Source: an uncultured Bacteroidales bacterium (GTDB taxonomy: Bacteria; Bacteroidota; Bacteroidia; Bacteroidales; F082). From it: a stretch of DNA of 39,970 nt. The stretch spans positions 1 through 39,970 of the forward strand of contig CAMVCZ010000027.1 of assembly GCA_947166105.1 (NCBI GenBank), in the 5' to 3' direction. Position 1 is the first letter of the stretch. Every line of letters starts with the position of its first letter. The notes below the pieces were generated by a model that saw only the letters and a list, made by a program, of their open reading frames with translations, was not told the DNA's origin and did not search any database. Position numbers and translations under genes: made by a program. Positions 24,980 to 32,454 of the stretch are shown here, in pieces.

Positions 24980-25001
24980 TGTAGGGCTGTCACACCGTGG
25001 C
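24980..25001 (+). repeat. Intergenic repeat, copy 2, within a 327-bp spacer
   Basis: TGTAGGGCTGTCACA plus 7 more bases match the copy at 15796-15817. The surrounding spacer (24951-25277) also holds TTTAGGG-like heptads on both sides (24957-24978 and 25039-25057) and an inverted repeat TTTTATGCT (25075-25083) / AGCATAAAA (25101-25109). No gene was seen before the promoter at 25191. Confidence 0.5.
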
Positions 25002-25190
25002 AGACGATTTATTAATTTCCATGGCAGCCGAACTATTGTTTAGGGTTTAGGGGTTAGAGAAAGGAAAGCCAAAATTTTATGCTGACAGAATTATTTTTTT
25101 AGCATAAAAATTCAAAGTGCGATTTCATTGATTTTCAGGGTGAAAAAGAATTATTTTCATCAAAACGTTTCCAGAAAGGGAAAATGTTTG

Positions 25191-25198
25191 TATTTTTG
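25191..25198 (+). promoter_or_regulatory. -7 promoter box of the RNA-AbiF unit
   Basis: TATTTTTG, directly preceded by a TTTG; it fits TAnnTTTG. Transcription would begin near 25205, just before the structured leader. Confidence 0.6.
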
Positions 25199-25204
25199 CA
25201 ACGT

Positions 25205-25256
25205 CAGATTCCACCCGCGCTTCCCGCCGAACAGCGTACCAGGGTGGAACTTTTTG
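25205..25256 (+). ncRNA. Structured leader RNA upstream of the HEPN toxin (abiF-type motif)
   Basis: Between the -7 box and the Abi gene lies one well-formed two-level hairpin. The outer stem is TTCCACCC (25209-25216) / GGGTGGAA (25242-25249). The inner stem is GCGCT (25217-25221) / AGCGT (25233-25237), with one G-U pair. A 4-nt bulge (25238-25241) and an 11-nt apical loop complete it. A T-rich stretch CTTTTTG (25250-25256) follows, so part of the transcripts may end here, giving a free RNA of about 50 nt. A structured RNA upstream of Abi_2 genes (the abiF motif) has been reported; whether this matches its consensus needs a covariance model. Confidence 0.65.
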
Positions 25257-25277
25257 TATATGGAGGATGATTAAACT

Positions 25278-26165
25278 ATGGAATACATCAAACCCGCCCT
25301 TAGCATCACTGACCAACTCGTTGCCTTGCAACAACGAGCTCTTACTATCAACGACTTGACGCAGGCCGAACAGTTTCTCAACAATGTCAGTTATTTTCGC
25401 TTTGCTGCTTATCTGCGCATTTTTGAGCAACCCGACCGCTCGTTTCGTGCTGGTTCTACATTTGAGCAGGTGGCCACGCTCTACACATTCGATGTGGAAT
25501 TACGCAAATTGCTGTTTGGTGCCGTACAACGGATAGAAATCGCATTGCGGTCGCGTGTCATCCATGAGTTCTCACTGTCTCACGGACCATTCTGGTTTCT
25601 TGATGCGTCGCTGGCCATAGACAAGCGGATGTTTGCTGAGAACTTAGCGACACTTCAACGGGAGTTGGAACGGTCAAAAGAGGAGTTCATCAAGGCGCAT
25701 ACGGTGAAGTACGGCTCGGCGAATTTTCCTCCGGCTTGGAAAATGCTGGAGTTGGTGTCTTTCGGCTGTCTGACGCGGCTCTACCGTAATTTCAATGATA
25801 CACCTGCTAAGAAGCGCATTGCCCGCAGTTTTGGGGTATCGAAGTCCGAGGCGTTGGAGAGTTGGATGGTTGCCATTACCGTGTTGCGCAATCACTGTGC
25901 CCATCACGCTCGCGTTTGGAATCGTTATTATCCGAATATCCCTAAACTTCCGCCTGTGCTCCACAACGCATGGATTAATGTGAGCGGCATTGCCCCTTAC
26001 AGCCTCTACGCCATCCTGTGCTGCATTGCCTACTGGCTTCGCGGCATCGATCCGCAGACCTCTTTCGTCACCGACATGAAAGCACTATTGGCCAAGTATC
26101 CGACAATCAGCCCTTCGGCTATGGGCTTCCCAAAAGGCTGGCGACAGGAACCTTTGTGGCAGTAG
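25278..26165 (+). CDS. Abi_2 family (AbiD/AbiF-like) double-HEPN protein
   Basis: A 295-residue protein of the Abi_2 abortive-infection family. Two HEPN-type R-x4-H ribonuclease motifs are visible: RSRVIH (Arg91, His96) and RNHCAH (Arg204, His209). The N-terminal LTINDLTQAEQFLNNVSYFR and the FDVELRKLLFGAVQRIEIALR block are typical of the family. HEPN proteins of this kind cut RNA and stop growth when phage infection or other stress releases them; the family has been proposed as an ancestor of Cas13. The gene sits alone behind a promoter and a structured leader RNA that could act as its antitoxin or attenuator. A GGAGG lies 11 bp before the start. No protein antitoxin is adjacent. Confidence 0.9.
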   Translation: MEYIKPALSITDQLVALQQRALTINDLTQAEQFLNNVSYFRFAAYLRIFEQPDRSFRAGSTFEQVATLYTFDVELRKLLFGAVQRIEIALRSRVIHEFSLSHGPFWFLDASLAIDKRMFAENLATLQRELERSKEEFIKAHTVKYGSANFPPAWKMLELVSFGCLTRLYRNFNDTPAKKRIARSFGVSKSEALESWMVAITVLRNHCAHHARVWNRYYPNIPKLPPVLHNAWINVSGIAPYSLYAILCCIAYWLRGIDPQTSFVTDMKALLAKYPTISPSAMGFPKGWRQEPLWQ

Positions 26166-26225
26166 CCTCACAATAATTCCCCCATCTCTCCGTTAAAACG
26201 AATGTTTTAAACCATTTGAATTGAA

Positions 26226-28640
26226 ATGAAACACCATTTTTTCCGCCAATGGCTCATGGTCATTGGCTTTGCGTTGGCCTGTTTGCCGGCTTTGGCCCAA
26301 CGACGCACCATCAGTGGCTATGTGATGGATGCCGCCAGCAAGGAAACCCTCATCGGGGCGACCATTTTCGACAAGAACTCAGGGAAAGGCTGTGCCACAA
26401 ACAGTTACGGCTTCTATACGCTGACTTTGAACCAAGGCCAAGTGGACTTGCAAATCTCATACGTTGGCTATACCCAACAGAACCAAACCCTCGACCTGAA
26501 GGAAAACACGAACCTCAACTTCATGCTCGAAACCAACACCACTTTGGACGAAGTGGTCGTGGAGGCCTCGCGAGCCACGGTGAGCGCCCGCAGCCCGCAG
26601 ATGAGTGTGGTGGAACTGCCTGTGCAGCAAATCAAAAGCATCCCGACTTTGTTTGGCGAGACGGATGTCTTGAAAGCCATTCAGTTGCTGCCCGGAGTGC
26701 AGAACGGTTCGGAAGGCTCGGCGGGCATGTATGTGCGTGGCGGCGGTCCCGACGAGAATTTGCTTCTGCTCGATGGTGTGCCGGTCTATAACGTCAATCA
26801 CATGCTCGGTTTCTTCTCCGTCTTCAATCCCGACGCGCTTAAAAACGTCACCTTATATAAAGGGAGTTTCCCGGCGCATTTCGGTGGCCGTCTTTCGTCG
26901 GTGGTCGACATTCGCATGAAGGAAGGCGACATGCAGAAATACCACGGCAACGCCAGCATCGGCCTCATTTCGTCGAAGTTCAACTTTGAAGGCCCGATTG
27001 TGAAGGACAAACTGTCGTTCAACCTGTCGTATCGCCGCACCTACGGCGACCTGCTCATCAAGCCCGCCCTTTGGGTTGCTTCGTGGAGTGTGCCTGAAAT
27101 CAGCAAATTGAGCGTGGGCTATTATTTTTACGATTTCAACGGCAAGCTCAACTGGAAGATTTCTGACAAGGACAGATTGTATTTGAGTTTCTACACCGGC
27201 GATGATGCCATCTATTTCGGCGTGAAAAACAAGGACTTCATTGCCGATGACACCGAATACACTCACCGCATCAAGCTCAACTGGAAATGGGGCAATAAGG
27301 TGGCCGCCCTGCGCTGGAACCATGTGATGTCGCAAAAACTGTTCATGGACGCTTCGGTCAACTACACGCAATACCGCCACAACCTCGGCATGAATCTGAC
27401 GGAAGAAGACACTTATCTGCCCACCAACACTTCAACGAAAAACGAGTTCAACATGGCCTACAAGTCGGGCATTAATGACTTTACGGCCAAGGTTGATTTT
27501 GCCTACACGCCCTTGCCCAACCACGAAATCCGTTTCGGTGGCAACTACACCTACCATATTTTCCGCCCCGAGGTGCAGTCGATGAAGATGGAAGAAGGGC
27601 AGCAGGCCATGATTGACACCGTCGTGGGTTCGCCGAATGTGTATGCTCACGAAACGGCTCTTTACGTCGAGGACAACATGACTTTCGGCGACATTTTCCG
27701 CGTGAACGCAGGCGTGCATTATTCCACTTTCACCGTTGAGGGCAAGACTTATCAAAGTGTGCAGCCGCGTGTCAGCACCAGCCTGATGTTGGCCTCCAAC
27801 CTTTCGTTGAAGGCGGGCTATGCCTACATGACGCAATATGTTCATTTGCTGTCGAATAGCAGCCTCAGCCTGCCCACCGACTTGTGGGTGCCCGTCACGG
27901 CGAAAATCGTCCCGATGAACGCGCATCAATGGTCGGTTGGGGCGTTTTACGAGTTGCCGCGCCTGTTCGACATTTCGGTAGAAGGCTACTATAAGACTAT
28001 GGACAACTTGCTCGAATACAAGGACGGCGCGTCGTTTTTTGGCTCCTCGGAGCGATGGGACGAGAAAGTTTGCATGGGCAAAGGCTGGGCCTACGGCGTG
28101 GAGTTTTTGGTGCAACGCTCGTTTGGCAAGACTACAGGTTGGATTGGCTACACTTGGGCACATTCCAAGCGGCAATTCGACCGCGAAGGCATGGTGATTA
28201 ATAGCGGCAAGGTGTTTCCGGCCAAATATGACCGTCGCCACGACATCAGCGTCACCGTGCAGCACAAGTTCAGCGACAAGTTCGACTTGAGCGGTACATG
28301 GGTTTTCAGCAGTGGCAATTGCGGCACGCTCGGAACGCAGGTTTATGAAGGATTGCCCAACGATTGGGGCGAATTCCAGCACATCAACGCCTTGGAACGC
28401 AACAACTTCCGCATGGGCAACTATCATCGCCTCGACTTGGGTGCCAACATGCACTTCCCGTTGAATCCGGGTTTGCTCACCCTCAACTTCAGCGTTTACA
28501 ATGTCTATAACCACAACAACCCCTTCCTCGTCTATACGGACTATGTTTACGACGAATCCACCCAGCAAGCCGAGAAAAAACTGATGCAAGTCAGTATTTT
28601 CCCCATCATTCCTTCATTTAGTTTGAGTTATAAATTCTGA
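26226..28640 (+). CDS. TonB-dependent receptor with carboxypeptidase-like N-domain
   Basis: An 804-residue outer-membrane receptor. A signal peptide (to about residue 24, ending PALAQ) is followed by a CarboxypepD_reg-like domain (ISGYVMDAASKETLIGATIF, about 28-112). The plug domain (about 125-235) includes LLPGVQNGSEGSAGMYVRGG and LLLLDGVPVYN. The 22-strand barrel fills the rest, ending IPSFSLSYKF with the terminal aromatic. Such receptors import ligands using the TonB system. It is followed after 6 bp by a DUF4249 lipoprotein, a frequent Bacteroidota pairing different from the SusC/SusD pair, so a carbohydrate ligand should not be assumed. No promoter box is clear in the 60-bp upstream gap. 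Confidence 0.93.
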   Translation: MKHHFFRQWLMVIGFALACLPALAQRRTISGYVMDAASKETLIGATIFDKNSGKGCATNSYGFYTLTLNQGQVDLQISYVGYTQQNQTLDLKENTNLNFMLETNTTLDEVVVEASRATVSARSPQMSVVELPVQQIKSIPTLFGETDVLKAIQLLPGVQNGSEGSAGMYVRGGGPDENLLLLDGVPVYNVNHMLGFFSVFNPDALKNVTLYKGSFPAHFGGRLSSVVDIRMKEGDMQKYHGNASIGLISSKFNFEGPIVKDKLSFNLSYRRTYGDLLIKPALWVASWSVPEISKLSVGYYFYDFNGKLNWKISDKDRLYLSFYTGDDAIYFGVKNKDFIADDTEYTHRIKLNWKWGNKVAALRWNHVMSQKLFMDASVNYTQYRHNLGMNLTEEDTYLPTNTSTKNEFNMAYKSGINDFTAKVDFAYTPLPNHEIRFGGNYTYHIFRPEVQSMKMEEGQQAMIDTVVGSPNVYAHETALYVEDNMTFGDIFRVNAGVHYSTFTVEGKTYQSVQPRVSTSLMLASNLSLKAGYAYMTQYVHLLSNSSLSLPTDLWVPVTAKIVPMNAHQWSVGAFYELPRLFDISVEGYYKTMDNLLEYKDGASFFGSSERWDEKVCMGKGWAYGVEFLVQRSFGKTTGWIGYTWAHSKRQFDREGMVINSGKVFPAKYDRRHDISVTVQHKFSDKFDLSGTWVFSSGNCGTLGTQVYEGLPNDWGEFQHINALERNNFRMGNYHRLDLGANMHFPLNPGLLTLNFSVYNVYNHNNPFLVYTDYVYDESTQQAEKKLMQVSIFPIIPSFSLSYKF

Positions 28641-28646
28641 ATTATC

Positions 28647-29717
28647 ATGTCACAAAACCTTCAAAACAAGCAAAATATAAAGAGAGTTATTTTGTTATTA
28701 ATCAGCGCAATACTCCTTTCTTCCTGCGAAAAGGAAATCGAGTTCAAAGGCGAACAAATCGACCCGAAGTTGGTTATCAACAGCATCGTTGAGCCGGGAC
28801 AGCCCGTGAAGGCTTACATCAGCAAGAGCATCTTCTTCCTCGACAACGATAGCAACATGCAAGCCCCTGATGACGTTGTGGCTACACTTTATGTGAACGG
28901 CAACCGCATCGGCGAACTGACACGGCAACCCGACACCGTTTGGACGGGTTATGAATACGTTGACATGGATAGCGTGAAGCCTATTTACAAGATAGTTCCC
29001 GCTTTCGTCAGCGGTTATTGCCCCAACGAAGGCGATGTGGTCAAAATCACGGCCTCGGCCAATGGTTTCGATGATGTGGAAGGTTTCACAAGTCCTGTGC
29101 CCAATGCGGTGACATGGAGCCTCGGCGATTGCCAGACCAAACTTTGGGAGGTGTCGTTTGAGGAATATGAGGGGGATACGATTTGGACGATTATGGGACA
29201 ATTGGAACTGACCGTTGAAATCGCCGACCCCAATCCCGGGCAGACCGATTATTTCAAGATCCATTTAGAAAACGGCGGCTATTCCCACCATGATAGTGGC
29301 AACAGTTTCTACATCAGCACGTCATACGACGATCCTGTTTTCGGTGCCAATGTCACCGACAATGATTACATCAACATCGATTTTCAGTCGAGGCCCGAAG
29401 GCGTGTTCACGGACATGCTTTTCGATGGCAGGTCATACCAAATCAAGCTGCCGCTTTATCTTTATTTCACCTTGTGGGAAGACTTCGACGAGGATTTCTT
29501 CCAAATATCCGTCAGTTTGCAGCATCTCAGCAAGGAATACTATTACTACCTGAACACCTGCGAACAAGGCAGCGAGATAGACCAGTTCTTTGCCGAACCT
29601 GTCCAGACGTATACCAACGTGAACGGCGGCTACGGCATTGTGGCTGCACATACGGTTGACACGGTTTGGATGGAGTTGCCGCTCTATTCTTCCGTTACAC
29701 GCGATGTGCTACCATAA
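28647..29717 (+). CDS. DUF4249 domain lipoprotein
   Basis: A 356-residue lipoprotein: lipobox LSSC with Cys27, then EKEIEFKGEQIDPKLVINSI, the usual beginning of DUF4249 proteins. The body is strand-rich (VKITASANGFDDVEGFTSPV). DUF4249 proteins pair with TonB-dependent receptors of the type encoded just upstream and are thought to be surface partners, but no ligand is established. The last 34 bp overlap the 3' end of the convergent nucleotidase gene. Both reading frames look genuine there. Confidence 0.9.
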   Translation: MSQNLQNKQNIKRVILLLISAILLSSCEKEIEFKGEQIDPKLVINSIVEPGQPVKAYISKSIFFLDNDSNMQAPDDVVATLYVNGNRIGELTRQPDTVWTGYEYVDMDSVKPIYKIVPAFVSGYCPNEGDVVKITASANGFDDVEGFTSPVPNAVTWSLGDCQTKLWEVSFEEYEGDTIWTIMGQLELTVEIADPNPGQTDYFKIHLENGGYSHHDSGNSFYISTSYDDPVFGANVTDNDYINIDFQSRPEGVFTDMLFDGRSYQIKLPLYLYFTLWEDFDEDFFQISVSLQHLSKEYYYYLNTCEQGSEIDQFFAEPVQTYTNVNGGYGIVAAHTVDTVWMELPLYSSVTRDVLP

Positions 29718-31114
29718 TCAATCTCAGGATGTTGCGACAAATATTCCAACAAGAGTTCGTTGGATGTCCTGAAAGTGGATTGGCCCGCGTCTTCGTGCTC
29801 AAAGTCGAACACTGACGACATGTAACTGTTCATCACAATGTTGTATTTTGCATTGAGGTCCAAGGGCTTGCCGTTCTCCAAAGTCACTTTGAGGTCGGTC
29901 ATTTCGCCGTTGTCGTCCACCTTATAGGTATAGGAGCAGCCTGAGCAATAAATCGGGCCTCTGTCGGTGGTGAAGCATGTTTTCATCAGGTCGATGATTT
30001 CTTGTCCGCTGAGGGTGAAGGCGATGATTTCGTTGTCGAAAGGGTCGAGGGCGAGGATGTCTTTCAGCGTGACGGGGCGCACCGAGAGTGTGTCGAAACG
30101 CACGCCGCCCGGGTTCTGGAAGCCCATTTCGGCACCGGTGGTATAGCGGATGGCATCGGTCATCAGGCATCCGAGCGATTCTGCGCTTGCGACGGGCGTA
30201 GTGTTGTTGGCGACTACCCTGCAAAAGTATTCGTTGCTGTTGTATTTGTCGACCAGGGCCTTCACCTCGGCGTTGCGCTTCGGGAAGTTCTTGATGGAAA
30301 GCAATTGCATATCTTTGTCGACCACTTTGCCGTTGCGAAGGGTGAAGGTGCTGAGGCTCACAAACTTGACCTTACACTCGGCTTGTGTGACCAACACATC
30401 GCCGACCAATTGTTTCTCGGCCACGCGCGTGTGGCTGTGTCCGCCGAAAATGGCGTCCAATTGCGGGAACTGGGCGGCGGTTTCGCGGTCGTCCTCGTAG
30501 CCGCAGTGGGAAAGGAGGAAGAGCAGGTCGCATTGGCCGCGCAGTTCGTTGATGTATTTGGGCAACACTTTGGTAATGGAATCGAAATGCGAGCCGCCTG
30601 AGTTTCTCGGATGAAAGTCGGGGAGGCCGTTTTCGCCCACCTGAATACCACCTATCACACCGATTTTCAGTCCGTTGTGCTCAAAAATCCTGTAAGGATA
30701 CACATTGGGCATTTGCAAGGTGTCGTCGAAGGTGACATTGGCGCACACGAAGGGGAACTTGGCCCAAGTGAGCACGTTGCGCAAGGCGATGGGGCCGCCG
30801 TCCCACTCATGGTTGCCGAAGCATGAAAGGTCGAAGCCGACGGCGTTCATCAGTTCGCACATCGGGCGGCCAGGTTCGTCGCAACGGTCGTTGATGGGGT
30901 TGCCCGAGCGGTTGTCGCCTGCGCCAAAGAGGAGCAGGTCGGGATGGACGCTGCGGAGGCTGTCGATGAGGGCGGCCATTTGGGGGAAGTTGTCGATGTT
31001 GGCGTGCATGTCGTTGGTGGAAACGATGTAGATTTTCTGCTCCTTGGGCTGGCAGGCCGAAAGGAAAAGCATGACGGCCAAGGCCATCAGCGTGGTTTTG
31101 GAGAGTTTCTTCAT
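29684..31114 (-). CDS. 5'-nucleotidase/metallophosphatase lipoprotein
   Basis: A 476-residue bimetal phosphoesterase of the UshA/5'-nucleotidase type. Signal with lipobox LSAC (Cys21). Metal-binding blocks appear in the usual order: NDMHAN (34-39), GAGDN (65-69), GNHEWD (100-105), LLSHCG and GGHSHT. The C-terminal 5'-nucleotidase domain has the NPGGVR segment and DPFDNEI, which sits at the substrate pocket. It probably removes phosphate from extracytoplasmic nucleotides to salvage nucleosides and phosphate. It follows the 64-residue gene by only 5 bp, so they are one operon. Its end overlaps the DUF4249 gene tail-to-tail. Confidence 0.93.
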   Translation of the reverse strand: MKKLSKTTLMALAVMLFLSACQPKEQKIYIVSTNDMHANIDNFPQMAALIDSLRSVHPDLLLFGAGDNRSGNPINDRCDEPGRPMCELMNAVGFDLSCFGNHEWDGGPIALRNVLTWAKFPFVCANVTFDDTLQMPNVYPYRIFEHNGLKIGVIGGIQVGENGLPDFHPRNSGGSHFDSITKVLPKYINELRGQCDLLFLLSHCGYEDDRETAAQFPQLDAIFGGHSHTRVAEKQLVGDVLVTQAECKVKFVSLSTFTLRNGKVVDKDMQLLSIKNFPKRNAEVKALVDKYNSNEYFCRVVANNTTPVASAESLGCLMTDAIRYTTGAEMGFQNPGGVRFDTLSVRPVTLKDILALDPFDNEIIAFTLSGQEIIDLMKTCFTTDRGPIYCSGCSYTYKVDDNGEMTDLKVTLENGKPLDLNAKYNIVMNSYMSSVFDFEHEDAGQSTFRTSNELLLEYLSQHPEIDYGSTSRVTEE

Positions 31115-31119
31115 GGTTT

Positions 31120-31314
31120 TCAGAATTTTACATAAATTTTTGAGTTGGCACGCAAAGAGCCGTCCAAACCGATGATGTTGCCGTAGGCGTCGCGCACTTC
31201 CGCGTTTTCGAGGTTCGTTTCAAGTTGGTTGGCGCGGCAGTAGGCCAGCACCACTGATTTCACCTTTGCGCCGTAATAGGTGCGCACCTCGGTGTCGTTG
31301 ACGAATGTTTTCAT
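31120..31314 (-). CDS. Small beta-grasp-like protein upstream of nucleotidase
   Basis: A 64-residue protein (MKTFVNDTEVRTYYGAKVKS...). The pattern of an N-terminal hairpin, a helix with KSVVLAYCRAN, and later strands ending ANSKIYVKF resembles a short beta-grasp or ThiS-like fold. This is an inference from pattern alone. No signal peptide, so unlike its exported neighbour it should stay in the cytoplasm unless moved otherwise. It precedes the nucleotidase gene by 5 bp and is its likely operon partner. I cannot name a family. Confidence 0.6.
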   Translation of the reverse strand: MKTFVNDTEVRTYYGAKVKSVVLAYCRANQLETNLENAEVRDAYGNIIGLDGSLRANSKIYVKF

Positions 31315-31364
31315 ATTGTTGAATTGTTGGTTGTTGAATTGTTTAATTGTTGATCAAAAGGTAA

Positions 31365-31372
31365 CAAATTTA
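31365..31372 (-). promoter_or_regulatory. -7 box candidate for the nucleotidase operon
   Basis: TAAATTTG on the minus strand fits TAnnTTTG and lies 50 bp before the 64-residue gene. The leader is low in complexity, with several TTGTTGAATTG-like repeats on the plus strand. Confidence 0.4.
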
Positions 31373-31383
31373 AAGTTTTTCTC

Positions 31384-31391
31384 TATTTTTG
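31384..31391 (+). promoter_or_regulatory. -7 box, upstream promoter before ypfJ-like gene
   Basis: TATTTTTG on the plus strand, followed 11 bp later by a strong terminator-type hairpin and then by a second -7 box at 31513. It could drive a short RNA or a controlled leader. Confidence 0.5.
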
Positions 31392-31402
31392 CAGCCTTGA
31401 TT

Positions 31403-31448
31403 CCCATTAACCTCTGGCCGCAAGGTCAAGTTAGTGGGTTTTGTTTTT
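31403..31448 (+). terminator. Terminator hairpin with GCAA tetraloop (possible small RNA 3' end)
   Basis: Outer 9-bp stem CCCATTAAC (31403-31411) / GTTAGTGGG (31430-31438), inner stem TGGCC / GGTCA (31415-31428) closed by the tetraloop GCAA, then TTTT-G-TTTTT. Together with the -7 box at 31384 this could make an RNA of about 50 nt. No open reading frame lies within it. Confidence 0.6.
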
Positions 31449-31512
31449 GTATCAATCGGATTGCAAAATTACGCTTTTTCGCCAAATTTTGAAATTCTCT
31501 TGAACTTTTTCC

Positions 31513-31520
31513 TATTTTTG
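31513..31520 (+). promoter_or_regulatory. -7 box of the metallopeptidase gene
   Basis: TATTTTTG on the plus strand, 34 bp before the ATG at 31555 and downstream of the terminator hairpin, so this box most likely drives the gene. Confidence 0.6.
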
Positions 31521-31554
31521 TTGCCCAAATTAACCCTAAAAAAACGAAAACACC

Positions 31555-32421
31555 ATGAGATTAGAAGGACGCAGAGAAAGCACCAATGTGGAAGACCGCC
31601 GTGGAAAGAAAACCGTTGCCGCTGCCGGCGGAATCGGTATCGGTGGCATTATCATTTATTTGATTATCAGCCTTATGGGTGGCGACCCGAGTGCCGTTAT
31701 GGAACAGATGCAACAAGGCGCATCGACTGAGTATGTCGACGACGGCAAGGACTACAGCCAAGTGGATGCCGAACTGATGACGTTCTGCAAGCGCATCCTC
31801 GCCGGCACCGAGGACGTGTGGACGCGCGAGTTCCAGAAAATGGGCCGCACCTACCACGCCCCAAAGATGGTCATCTACAGCGATGCCGTCAACTCGGGCT
31901 GCGGCAACGCAACCTCGGCGGGCGGGCCTTTCTATTGCTCAGCCGACAACACGGTCTACCTTGACCTTGAGTTTTTCAAGAGCATGAAACGCCAAATAGG
32001 GGCCGACGGCGACTTCGCCTACGCCTATGTGATTGCCCACGAGGTGGGCCACCATGTGCAAAACGAACTCGGCATTTTGGGTCAGGCGCACCAGCAGATG
32101 GCGCAATATGGCCGCAACACACCCAAATCTAACGAAGTGAGCGTGCGCCTCGAATTGCAGGCCGACTTCTTCGCTGGCGTGTGGGCCTACAACGACAACA
32201 AGATGTTCGGCTCGCTCGAAGACGGCGACATTGAGGAAGCCCTCAACGCGGCGGCCAAAATCGGCGACGATTACCTCCAGAAGCAAGCCTACGGCCGCAC
32301 CGCGCCCGAAACCTTCAACCACGGCACCAGCGCCCAACGCTCGCGCTGGCTGAAGAAAGGCCTCACAACGGGCGACGTTTCGCAAGGCGACACGTTCTCG
32401 CCCGCTTATAGTGCGCTGTAA
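31555..32421 (+). CDS. YpfJ-type neutral zinc metallopeptidase
   Basis: A 288-residue membrane-anchored protein of the neutral zinc metallopeptidase family (YpfJ/KPN_02809). The start MRLEGRRESTNVEDRRG is strongly conserved in the family and is followed by one membrane helix (about 22-42). The zinc motif HEVGHH is at 162-167, with the downstream LELQADFFAGVWA supplying the third ligand. The ending DVSQGDTFSPAYSAL is also typical. The catalytic domain should lie outside the cytoplasmic membrane. No substrate is established for this widespread family. It is monocistronic. Confidence 0.93.
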   Translation: MRLEGRRESTNVEDRRGKKTVAAAGGIGIGGIIIYLIISLMGGDPSAVMEQMQQGASTEYVDDGKDYSQVDAELMTFCKRILAGTEDVWTREFQKMGRTYHAPKMVIYSDAVNSGCGNATSAGGPFYCSADNTVYLDLEFFKSMKRQIGADGDFAYAYVIAHEVGHHVQNELGILGQAHQQMAQYGRNTPKSNEVSVRLELQADFFAGVWAYNDNKMFGSLEDGDIEEALNAAAKIGDDYLQKQAYGRTAPETFNHGTSAQRSRWLKKGLTTGDVSQGDTFSPAYSAL

Positions 32422-32454
32422 GGTCAGGACTGCTTTATCAATGGCAGCAGGTTA

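Noticed and set aside
29684..29717. Overlap of DUF4249 and nucleotidase genes as a sign of a wrong stop
   Set aside because: Both C-termini look normal and the genes are convergent; short tail-to-tail overlaps are common.
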